Positions 20,115 to 28,172 of a DNA stretch of 51,628 nt are shown piece by piece. The stretch is from an uncultured Lachnospiraceae bacterium (GTDB lineage Bacteria > Bacillota > Clostridia > Lachnospirales > Lachnospiraceae): assembly GCA_946626215.1 (NCBI GenBank), contig CAMOUD010000003.1, forward strand, positions 1 to 51,628. The letters run 5' to 3'. Numbering within the stretch: position 1 is the stretch's first letter; each line of letters begins with the position of its first letter. Made by a program: the position numbers and the translations under genes. A model generated the notes under the pieces. That model did no database searches. It was not told the DNA's origin and was given only the letters and a program-made list of their open reading frames with translations.

Positions 20115-20969
20115 TCAGGCCGCCTTCTTCTTCCTCTTCGAAAGGATCAGGAGGTGGACCAGAGTGGAGCCCGCGAACAGGGAAAGGCCCAGGACCATGT
20201 TGACGGGGACATGGGTCCCCGGGATATAGAGCTGGTCCGTCCGGATCATCTCGATCATGGCCCTGCCCAGGCCGTAGCCCGCCAGGTAGATCAGAAAGAG
20301 CTGGCCGTCGAACTTCTTATGCTTCCTGAAAAGAAGGAGGAAGACCAGAAGGCAGGCGTTCCACATTCCTTCGTAAAGGAAGGTGGGATGGACCTGGATG
20401 CAGCCGTCGGTCATATGGACCGCCAGTTCTTCCGTGATGTCGGACTCCCGGACCATGGCCGCGGGAATCCGCATGGCAAAGAGACCCTCGGTATAGCCGC
20501 CGAAGACCTCCCGGTTGAAAAAGTTCCCCCACCGGCCGATGATCTGGCCCAGAGTCAGGCCCGGCACGCAGGCGTCCAGGACCCTGACAGACGGGATCTT
20601 TCTCCTCCTGCAGAAAACGATGACGGTCAGGACGCCGGCGATGACGCCGCCGTAGATGGCCAGCCCGCCTCCCCGGAGGTTGAAGACCTGAAGAAGGTCG
20701 TTCTTATACATGTCCCACATGAAGATCACGTAATAGATCCGGGCTCCCAGGATGGAAAAGACCATGAGCCAGATGGACAGGTCCCAGATCAGTTCCGGAT
20801 CCATGCCTGACCGCTTCGCCTGGTCTGCCGCCAGGGTCAGGCCGCAGAGCATGGCAACGGCAATCATGATTCCGTAGAGGGCGATGGAAAAGCCTCCGAT
20901 GGAAAAGGATTTGGGAACATTTTCCAGATAGATGCCCAGATTAGGGAACTCGATGTCCATGAGATTCAT
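20115..20969 (-). CDS. lgt: Prolipoprotein diacylglyceryl transferase
   Basis: RGGGLAIYGGVIAGV, GRWGNFFNREVFGG, HPTFLYEGMWN. Confidence 0.97.
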   Translation of the reverse strand: MNLMDIEFPNLGIYLENVPKSFSIGGFSIALYGIMIAVAMLCGLTLAADQAKRSGMDPELIWDLSIWLMVFSILGARIYYVIFMWDMYKNDLLQVFNLRGGGLAIYGGVIAGVLTVIVFCRRRKIPSVRVLDACVPGLTLGQIIGRWGNFFNREVFGGYTEGLFAMRIPAAMVRESDITEELAVHMTDGCIQVHPTFLYEGMWNACLLVFLLLFRKHKKFDGQLFLIYLAGYGLGRAMIEMIRTDQLYIPGTHVPVNMVLGLSLFAGSTLVHLLILSKRKKKAA

Positions 20970-21102
20970 AGTACCTTACCTCCGTCTCCGGCCCCGAAAG
21001 ACCGCTGTTTTCCGTCATTCCGGCGATACCCCGCAGGAATGCTACACTATCATAGCACAGGAATTTTCAGACAAAACTAAAACTTTCCTAAAGGGCAGAG
21101 AA

Positions 21103-21129
21103 AAAGAGCTGTGAAACCCACAGCTCTTT
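21103..21129 (-). terminator. Terminator downstream of ychF
   Basis: AAAGAGCTGTG/CACAGCTCTTT stem followed on minus strand by TTTCTCTG. Confidence 0.75.
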
Positions 21130-21154
21130 GTTCATTCTTGCCATGTCTGCAGGC

Positions 21155-22252
21155 TCAGACATTGAAGCGGAAAAGAATGACGTCTCCGTCTCTGACCACA
21201 TAGTCCTTGCCCTCGATGCCGACCAGGCCTTTTTCTCTGGCAGCGGCCAGGGACCCTTCCTCCAGAAGGACCTTGTAATTGACGACCTCTGCCTTGATGA
21301 AGCCCCGCTCGAAATCCGAGTGGATCTTGCCGGCCGCCTGGGGCGCCTTGGTCCCGATCTTAATGGTCCAGGCCCGGCACTCATCCTCGCCGGCTGTTAA
21401 AAAGCTCATCAGGCCCAGGGTCCTGTAGCTGGCCCGGATCAGCTTTTCCAGGCCGGATTCGGAAAGGCCCAGGTCTTCCAGGAACATGGCCTTCTCGTCC
21501 TCGTCCAGTTCGGAGATCTCCGCCTCGATCTTGGCGCAGATCACAAAGACCTCGCTCCCGTTCTCCGCCGCGTAGGCCCGGACCCTCTGCACGCCTTCGT
21601 TGCCGGCGGCGTCATCGGCCAGGTCGTCCTCGGTCACGTTGGCGGCGTAGATGACAGGTTTATCGGTCAGGAGGTTATACTCCTTCATATATTCCCTGTC
21701 TGTATCAGACAGGTCCTCCAGGGAGGAAGCCATATTCCCCTCCTCCAGGTGGGCCTTCAGCCGCTTCAGAAGATCCAGCTCCTTAGCGGCTCCCTTATCC
21801 ATCTTGGCGGTCCGGGTCACCTTGGAGATCCTTCTCTCCAGGACCTCCAGGTCCGCGAAGATCAGCTCCAGGTTGATGGTCTCGATATCCCGGAGGGGAT
21901 CGACGGACCCGTCCACATGGACCACGTTCTCATCCTCAAAGCAGCGGACCACATGGACAATGGCGTCCACTTCCCGGATGTTGGCCAGGAACTGGTTGCC
22001 CAGGCCCTCTCCTTTGGAGGCGCCCTTGACCAGGCCCGCGATGTCCACGAACTCGATGACGGCCGGGGTCACCTTCTTTGTATGATACATCTCTCCCAGG
22101 AGACGGATCCTCTCATCCGGAACGGGCACGATGCCCACGTTGGGATCAATGGTGCAGAAGGGATAGTTGGCCGCGTCCGCGCCGGCCTTGGTCAGGGAAT
22201 TGAAAAGGGTGCTCTTTCCTACATTGGGGAGTCCTACGATACCAAGCTTCAT
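21155..22252 (-). CDS. ychF: Redox-regulated P-loop ATPase/GTPase YchF
   Basis: [19 protein letters not shown]-terminal TGS-type [23 protein letters not shown]. Confidence 0.97.
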   Translation of the reverse strand: MKLGIVGLPNVGKSTLFNSLTKAGADAANYPFCTIDPNVGIVPVPDERIRLLGEMYHTKKVTPAVIEFVDIAGLVKGASKGEGLGNQFLANIREVDAIVHVVRCFEDENVVHVDGSVDPLRDIETINLELIFADLEVLERRISKVTRTAKMDKGAAKELDLLKRLKAHLEEGNMASSLEDLSDTDREYMKEYNLLTDKPVIYAANVTEDDLADDAAGNEGVQRVRAYAAENGSEVFVICAKIEAEISELDEDEKAMFLEDLGLSESGLEKLIRASYRTLGLMSFLTAGEDECRAWTIKIGTKAPQAAGKIHSDFERGFIKAEVVNYKVLLEEGSLAAAREKGLVGIEGKDYVVRDGDVILFRFNV

Positions 22253-22361
22253 TTATGTGTTGTCTCCTTTATGATCCAGTGTTTATGCCGGCTTCAGCGA
22301 TTTCAGTTTTATCGTTTGTGTCCTTTCGTGCCCCTCTAAAAGGGGTCCGGCGCAATAGAGA

Positions 22362-22390
22362 ATTATACCATGCCGGCCCTTTCTTCTCAA
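22362..22390 (-). promoter_or_regulatory. Promoter upstream of ychF
   Basis: TTGAGA-17 bp-TATAAT on minus strand. Confidence 0.6.
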
Positions 22391-22648
22391 CTCGTTTGGG
22401 GAGAAATCGCCGGCGCTTTTGAGTGTTTTTGATATTTTTCTTTGATTCTCCTCTTTTATGGCGGGCATTCCCCGATATCGGCTCTTTGCTTCAAGAGAAT
22501 CTGAATCATTTTCTGAGAACGGTTCCCCGCCTGAAGATGCTCTAAGAAAAAACTCATGAAAATCCGTAAGCGCTGTATAATGCGGTCCTATGCGGAACCG
22601 GCCGTTTTCATCAATCTCTGTTCAGGCAGTTTCGAATTGTATACCGTG

Positions 22649-22662
22649 ATGATTCGAATCAT
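22649..22662. promoter_or_regulatory. Perfect 14-bp palindrome upstream of HTH/DUF3990 operon
   Basis: ATGATTCGAATCAT, 17 bp upstream of the -35 box. Confidence 0.45.
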
Positions 22663-22679
22663 ATGACGAATGAAACGGT

Positions 22680-22709
22680 TTGACATAGTTCGCAATCAAG
22701 AATTATAAT
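22680..22709 (+). promoter_or_regulatory. Consensus promoter of HTH/DUF3990 operon
   Basis: TTGACA-18 bp-TATAAT. Confidence 0.75.
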
Positions 22710-22776
22710 TGAATATATGCTTTATAGGCAGCTGATGACAACGGATATGTTTTTGTCGGAGAGAAGGACTTGCCAT

Positions 22777-23001
22777 ATGATTGGAGGATTCGTAAGCATC
22801 AGGGAGAAAGCGGAAGAATGGGGCGTAACTCCTCGAAGGGTGCAGGCAATGTGCGCTGCAGGAAGAATTGAGGGAGCCGGTAAAATCGGAAACATGTGGC
22901 TGATTCCTGTTCATGCAGAACGTCCGATCGATAAGCGTGTGACCACAGGCAAGTACAGAAACTGGAGAAAAAACAGTTTGATAACAGAGGTGGGAAAATG
23001 A
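22777..23001 (+). CDS. Small HTH DNA-binding protein (MerR/excisionase-type winged helix)
   Basis: FVSIREKAEEWGVTPRRVQAMCAAGRIEGAGKIGNMWLIP; in-frame ATG at 22777 with GGAGAGAAGG upstream (22717 ATG would be at the predicted TSS). Confidence 0.8.
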   Translation: MIGGFVSIREKAEEWGVTPRRVQAMCAAGRIEGAGKIGNMWLIPVHAERPIDKRVTTGKYRNWRKNSLITEVGK

Positions 23002-23213
23002 ATCAGGAGTCTTTTTCATTTGTTATATATATGATTCATGCCTGCGCGAACAAATGGCAGAGGATGCCTTCGGAGGTTTATCGCCTATTGCAGAGTACAG
23101 GCTGCATTGACCGGTATCTTGTGCCGCATTATGATATTCTGCATACTCAGAGCACGGATTTTGTTATTGAGGATATAATGGAATATCTCAGAGTCAGAGG
23201 TGCGAGCATATGA
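22998..23213 (+). CDS. DUF3791-like small protein
   Basis: 71 aa; FVIYMIHACANKW...VYRLLQSTGCIDRYLVPHYDILHTQSTDFVIEDIMEYLRVRG; ATGA overlap with upstream gene. Confidence 0.75.
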   Translation: MNQESFSFVIYMIHACANKWQRMPSEVYRLLQSTGCIDRYLVPHYDILHTQSTDFVIEDIMEYLRVRGASI

Positions 23214-23689
23214 TTGTCTATCATGGTTCTTTGGATATCATCACGCAGCCGGATGTCCTTCATTCGTTCAGACCACTGGACTTTGGAAGGGGATTTTATG
23301 TGACTACAGTCCTGGAGCAGGCACAGCGCTGGGCTAGGCGAAAAGCGGACCTGTTCAGAAAAGAAACCGCTGTTGTCAACAAATATGATATGTCGGAAAA
23401 TTACCGCGGTCTATCTGTAAAGACCTTTAACGATGATCTGATGGAATGGATCGATTTTGTCTGTGCCTGCCGTGACGGGAGTATGGCTTATAAAGAATAT
23501 GATCTGATCATCGGCAAGGTCGCCGACGATAAAGTGTTCCGGGTCGTCGATATGTACCACATGGGAATCTGGGATAAGAAACGGGCCCTGAAGGAAATCC
23601 GGGTCTATCAGACCTATGATCAGCTGGCTTTTATTTCACAGAAAGCGATCGACCAACTGCTTGTGTTCCAGTCTGCTAAGGAGGTGTGA
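23210..23689 (+). CDS. DUF3990-like protein, candidate ADP-ribosyltransferase-fold effector
   Basis: MIVYHGSLD...PLDFGRGFYVTTVLEQAQRWA...YDQLAFISQKAID; ATGA overlap with upstream gene. Confidence 0.75.
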   Translation: MIVYHGSLDIITQPDVLHSFRPLDFGRGFYVTTVLEQAQRWARRKADLFRKETAVVNKYDMSENYRGLSVKTFNDDLMEWIDFVCACRDGSMAYKEYDLIIGKVADDKVFRVVDMYHMGIWDKKRALKEIRVYQTYDQLAFISQKAIDQLLVFQSAKEV

Positions 23690-23692
23690 TCC

Positions 23693-23932
23693 ATGAGTGA
23701 TGATAATCTGGAACGGATCTATCAGGAGAATCTGGAGGAGCGGATCATTTCCTGCCTTGCGCGCACAAAAGGAATATCTCTGGAGCTGGCTATGAAAATC
23801 TATTACAGCAGCAGGCTGGCTGATAAGATTCACCGCGGCGACTACGGAGTACAATATCTGGATCATAAAGTCCTGGTGGAGATTCTGTGTGAGACAGAGC
23901 CGGAATTGGTGAATTCCATCATAAACAGCTGA
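23693..23932 (+). CDS. Small helical protein (79 aa), fourth gene of DUF3990 module
   Basis: Starts 3 bp after DUF3990 stop; EERIISCLARTKGISLELAMKIYYSSRLADKIHRGDYGVQYLDHKVLVEIL. Confidence 0.7.
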   Translation: MSDDNLERIYQENLEERIISCLARTKGISLELAMKIYYSSRLADKIHRGDYGVQYLDHKVLVEILCETEPELVNSIINS

Positions 23933-24100
23933 GACAGGATCCAGCTGTTCTGCAGGCGCTTCGGAGCAATCGATTCCGCGTCGGACATATCCCGGCTTTC
24001 TTCAGGCGCGCCAATTTGGCAGTAAGCAGTAAAAGATCGATATTTAAGATTCACAGGATCCTCTTTCCCGGAAAGCACGGTTCCATGTGATAGTATGACG

Positions 24101-24139
24101 GACCGGCCGGTTTCACAGGTATGTGAAATCCGGCCGGTC
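24101..24139. terminator. Strong hairpin closing the DUF3990 island
   Basis: GACCGGCCGG-TTTCACA / TGTGAAA-T-CCGGCCGGTC, single-base bulge, 4-nt loop, no U-tract. Confidence 0.5.
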
Positions 24140-24299
24140 TATTGTGCTGCCCTGCTTCTTATAAAGAAGGCTCCTTTATCACAGTTTCATCCCTTCCATT
24201 CGCCTCCCTCAAAAGACAAAAGGCCGGAGCAGTAAGTATTGACCGCACGGCGGACTGCGGCCGGACAGGGATCATCCAGGGGATGCAGGACCTGTTCTG

Positions 24300-24869
24300 T
24301 CAGTCTCCGCTTTTCTCTCCGTCCCGGAACCCCGCCGGATCCAGCGTCTTCACCACCTTCGCGGGATTTCCGACCACGACCGCATAGTCGGGCACATCCT
24401 TTGTCACCACAGAAGCCGCACCGACAATGGCATGCGCGCCGACCCGGATTCCCGGCAGGATCGTGGCCCCGGCCCCGATCCATGCGTTCCGTCCGATCAG
24501 GATGGGCCTGCAGGTCAGGACCAGCCTCTCATAGGGATCGTGGTTGTTGGTCAGAAGCTGAACATTGGCCGCGATCTGCACATCATCCTCTATGGTGATC
24601 CCGCCTCTGGCCATAGCAAGGAGATTGGCGTTGATCACAACGTTCCTTCCTATTTTGATCCTGTTCAGGCAGGTCCCCTGGATGGGTGCTGCCACGCAGG
24701 ACCCTTCTCCCAGGTTCTCCCCGAAGAGGTCGTCCAGCGCCTGCTGGTAGGCCTCCGTCCCCGGCATGGTATGGTTCAGCCTGAATATCAGCTCAGCCAG
24801 TCTCCTGTTCTCCTCCGCTCTCCCGGGATCCGGAACGCGCAGGTCAACTCTGGTCTCTTCATAGTTCAT
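24300..24869 (-). CDS. Sugar O-acetyltransferase (maltose/galactoside acetyltransferase, LbH hexapeptide family)
   Basis: IGRNVVINANLLAMARGGITIEDDVQIAANVQLLTNNHD, IGRNAWIGAGATILPGIRVGAHAIVGAASVVTKDVP. Confidence 0.93.
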   Translation of the reverse strand: MNYEETRVDLRVPDPGRAEENRRLAELIFRLNHTMPGTEAYQQALDDLFGENLGEGSCVAAPIQGTCLNRIKIGRNVVINANLLAMARGGITIEDDVQIAANVQLLTNNHDPYERLVLTCRPILIGRNAWIGAGATILPGIRVGAHAIVGAASVVTKDVPDYAVVVGNPAKVVKTLDPAGFRDGEKSGD

Positions 24870-25177
24870 GTGACGCCTCCTGTGATGGACCTTAATCTGC
24901 AGCCGGCCGCCCCTGCTCCGGAGCAGCCTTTATAATCATACCCCATCAAAGCCCGCTGCCGCAATCGAACCGGCCTTTCTTTTATTCCCGAAGCTAAACC
25001 GGAGACCCGCCTCCATGGACCTGAGGATAAGACTATGCTGCCTTTTGTCCGTCCTTTATACTAAAAACAGGACCGGCCGGACCGCCGCTCCGGACCATCC
25101 GGGCTTCAACTCCGGGGCGGCAGAATCTGAACTATACATGCACCTGATAAAGCAGTGTGAAAGAGTGACCGAAAGCC

Positions 25178-26428
25178 ATGAAAAAAAGCCTCGTACATTC
25201 CCTGTATATGCTTCTTCTCCTCTCCTTCCTCTGCCTGCCGGCGGGGTGTGGTCTGACAGGGGGGCAGGACAGGCCAGGAGAAGAACAGGAAGCTTTCCTG
25301 AAGGAGGAAGCGGAACAGCCTCTGTCAGAGGGCCCTCTCTGGTCAGATCCAGGCAGCCTGAAGGCAGTGATCATTTCCGACCTGCATTTCACGAAGGACC
25401 AGTCCCTCTACCACCTGCTGATCCCCGGCCTGGCGGAAGCGGAACGGATCACGGACGCGCTGACGGAGGAGGTGATCGGCCTCCATCCGGACGTCCTGAT
25501 CATGACCGGCGACAACACCAACAGCGGGGACCCGGCTGACGCGGAGGCCCTGGCAGGCAAACTGCAAAAGGTCAGAGAAGCCGGGGTTTCCATCATCCTG
25601 ATTCCCGGAAACCATGATTATGATCAGATGGACGCCGCGGCCTTCGAGAAGACCTATTTCGATCTCCTGGATCCGGTCGACAGGGACCCGTCCTCCTTAA
25701 GCTACACCGCCGTCATTAAGGACGTGGTCTTCCTGGCCATGGACGACAGCGCTATGCGTCCCGGGGGCCAGGGGGAATTCTCTCCGGAGTCCATGCAGTG
25801 GCTGGAAGACCAGCTGGAGGCTTATCAGGGGCATACGGTCATCTTCCTCTCCCATCACAACGTTCTGTACGGCTTTGGAGAAAAGAACAGCGCCTCCCAT
25901 CTGATCCGGAATCCTGACCCGGCCTCTCTTCTGACAGAAAAAGGCGTCCGGCTGGCCCTGACCGGCCATATGCATTTCCAGTACATTACGGAGAGGGACG
26001 GCCTGTGGGAGATCCTGAGCGGGATGCCCTTTTCCGGGAACCATCTGATGGGGCATCTGGCCGCGGGCAGGAGCGGACTGGTCTACTACGCCTCCCCCAT
26101 GGACCTCCATACCTATGACAGGTCTCTGGAAGAAGACCTGGCCCGCCTGGACCAGGAAAGCGCGGACAGCATGGAGCTGGTCTTTTCCGGGATCCTGGAT
26201 GAGGAGGGACTGAAGGGAACGAGAAAGCTGGAGGTCATGGCCCTCCTCCGCAGGTTCCTTTCCTATAATAAGGAAGGCACCCTGGCAGACCATATCGAAG
26301 AACTGAGATCCGATCCCGCCTATGACCGGATGCTGGATGCCCTCAGGGACTACAACTACGGCCCCTGGATCCAGGCCATGATCGAGGCCACCAGGTACCC
26401 AGCGGCCAGGCTCAGGCTCACCTGGTGA
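25178..26428 (+). CDS. Metallophosphoesterase lipoprotein (calcineurin-like)
   Basis: Lipobox LPAGC; SDLHF, GDNTNSGD, GNHDYD, SHHN, TGHMHFQ. Confidence 0.92.
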   Translation: MKKSLVHSLYMLLLLSFLCLPAGCGLTGGQDRPGEEQEAFLKEEAEQPLSEGPLWSDPGSLKAVIISDLHFTKDQSLYHLLIPGLAEAERITDALTEEVIGLHPDVLIMTGDNTNSGDPADAEALAGKLQKVREAGVSIILIPGNHDYDQMDAAAFEKTYFDLLDPVDRDPSSLSYTAVIKDVVFLAMDDSAMRPGGQGEFSPESMQWLEDQLEAYQGHTVIFLSHHNVLYGFGEKNSASHLIRNPDPASLLTEKGVRLALTGHMHFQYITERDGLWEILSGMPFSGNHLMGHLAAGRSGLVYYASPMDLHTYDRSLEEDLARLDQESADSMELVFSGILDEEGLKGTRKLEVMALLRRFLSYNKEGTLADHIEELRSDPAYDRMLDALRDYNYGPWIQAMIEATRYPAARLRLTW

Positions 26429-26525
26429 GCGACAGACTGAAGGGGGCTCTTCCCTTCCTTATGAAAAAGGAACGCAAAAGAAAATCCGATCCTGCCTGTT
26501 TCTGACGGGCTCCGGAGGATATGAA

Positions 26526-26568
26526 AGACCGGGCGGCTGCTCCACTATCATGGACAGCCGCCCGGTCT
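26526..26568. terminator. Bidirectional-looking terminator between convergent genes
   Basis: 14-bp perfect stem AGACCGGGCGGCTG/CAGCCGCCCGGTCT. Confidence 0.65.
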
Positions 26569-26631
26569 GTATGCTTCTCTTTTTCCGGAAGGAACCGGTC
26601 TCCTGAGCCCCTTCCTCTTTCCCTATCCGGA

Positions 26632-27963
26632 CTACCTCCTGTTCGACCTCCTCCAGATGTTCTGCCGCTCGGCTCCCTGGATCAGGTCCTCCCGGAAGTC
26701 CGGATGGGCAATGGAGATCAGAAGCTCCGCCCGTTCCCAGCTGGTCTTGCCCACCAGGTTGACGATCCCGTACTCCGTGGCCAGGTAGTAGGCCTGGCTT
26801 CTGGGATCCGTGACGATGTCTCCCTGGAAGCTGGGCACGATCCGGCTCTTCAGCTGTCCGGACCTGTCCCGGAAGGTGGAGGTCATGCAGATGAAGGCCT
26901 TGCCGCCCCTGGACATGGCGGCCCCTGTCAGATAGTCCAGCTGGCCCCCAGTCCCGCTGATCTGCCTAAAGCCCACGCTTTCGGCGCTGATCTGGCCGTA
27001 AAGGTCCGCCGCGATGCAGTTGTTGATGGAGATCATATTGTCGAGCCGGCCGATGACGTCCGGTGAATTGACATGCTCCAGGGGAGCGAAGATGACCCCC
27101 GGGTTCTCATCGATCCAGTCATAGAGGGCCCGGGACCCGATGGCCAGGCCGGTCATCCCCTTGCCCCTGTAATAGTTGGTCCGGTTAGTCAGCTTGCCGG
27201 CCTCATAGAGGTCCACATAGGCGTCCGAGCAGAGCTCGGTATGCATGCCCAGGTCCCTGAGGTCCGATCCGGCCAGGAGCCGGCCCAGGGTATTGGGCAT
27301 GCCGCCGATCCCCAGCTGGAGAATGGCCCCCGAGGGGATCAGGGGAATGATATAGTCGGCAATGTCCAGGTCCTCCTTTGTGGGAGCCGGGACCGGGATG
27401 GAGGGCAGGGGCCCGTGGTCTCCCTCCACGATATAGTCCGCTTCGGAGATATGGACGCACTCATCGAAGCCTCCGTTGACCCTGGGCAGGTTCTCATTGA
27501 CCTCCAGGATCACGATGTCGGCTGTTTCCAGGATCCCTTTGCCGATGCCCGTGGCGCAGGACAGGTTGAAATAGCCGTGCCGGTCCATGGGAGTCACGCA
27601 GGCCATGGCCACATTGACCTTCAGGAAGTGCTTGTAGTACTGGACCAGGTTCCGGAAGATCATGGGTATGAAATCGCAGAGGCCCCTGTCCCAGAGCCTT
27701 CTCTCATAAGCGCTGCAGTGCCAGGAGCTGTAGGTGAAATGCTCCCGCCCGGGATCGGATTCCACCGTCTTCAGGGGCCCGAAGACCAGGTTGGACCGGA
27801 GCTTGACATCCGTCAGCTCGTCCTTTCTTTCTGCCAGGGCTTCCTCCAGAAGGACAGGGAAGCAGACGTTGGGCATGAAGTCCACAAAGTCCCCGCTTTT
27901 GACGCATTGGACCGCCTCCCGGGGCGTCCTCAGCTTTGACCTGTATTCCATCTGATAATCCAT
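26632..27963 (-). CDS. Acetyl-CoA hydrolase/transferase family CoA-transferase (butyryl-CoA:acetate / 4-hydroxybutyrate type)
   Basis: HTELCSDAYVDL, QISGTGGQLDYLTGA, GIGGMPNTLG, ATEYGIVNLVGKT. Confidence 0.88.
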   Translation of the reverse strand: MDYQMEYRSKLRTPREAVQCVKSGDFVDFMPNVCFPVLLEEALAERKDELTDVKLRSNLVFGPLKTVESDPGREHFTYSSWHCSAYERRLWDRGLCDFIPMIFRNLVQYYKHFLKVNVAMACVTPMDRHGYFNLSCATGIGKGILETADIVILEVNENLPRVNGGFDECVHISEADYIVEGDHGPLPSIPVPAPTKEDLDIADYIIPLIPSGAILQLGIGGMPNTLGRLLAGSDLRDLGMHTELCSDAYVDLYEAGKLTNRTNYYRGKGMTGLAIGSRALYDWIDENPGVIFAPLEHVNSPDVIGRLDNMISINNCIAADLYGQISAESVGFRQISGTGGQLDYLTGAAMSRGGKAFICMTSTFRDRSGQLKSRIVPSFQGDIVTDPRSQAYYLATEYGIVNLVGKTSWERAELLISIAHPDFREDLIQGAERQNIWRRSNRR

Positions 27964-28074
27964 AGTAACCTCTCCTGAAGCTTCTCTTTTATCTCCGTTT
28001 TCCCATCTTCCTTGTCTTTTCCTGTCCCTTATACTTCATTGTACCATCGTTTTCTTCCGGCTCCAACACATACA

Positions 28075-28098
28075 AAAGAGGCCCCGAAAGGCCTCTTT
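28075..28098 (-). terminator. Terminator downstream of TIR operon
   Basis: AAAGAGGCC/GGCCTCTTT stem; minus strand ends TTTTGTATG. Confidence 0.85.
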
Positions 28099-28172
28099 GA
28101 AAACGTAAGCAAATGGATCCTTGCCTTGAAATCCATCCGCTTCCCGGAAGTCCCGCGAAGCGGAGCCGGTCC

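Noticed and set aside
27000-27025. Possible loss of the catalytic Glu in the CoA-transferase (INNCIAADL region)
   Set aside because: The catalytic Glu of this family lies in the HTE motif, present here as HTELCSDAYVDL; so no evidence of inactivation
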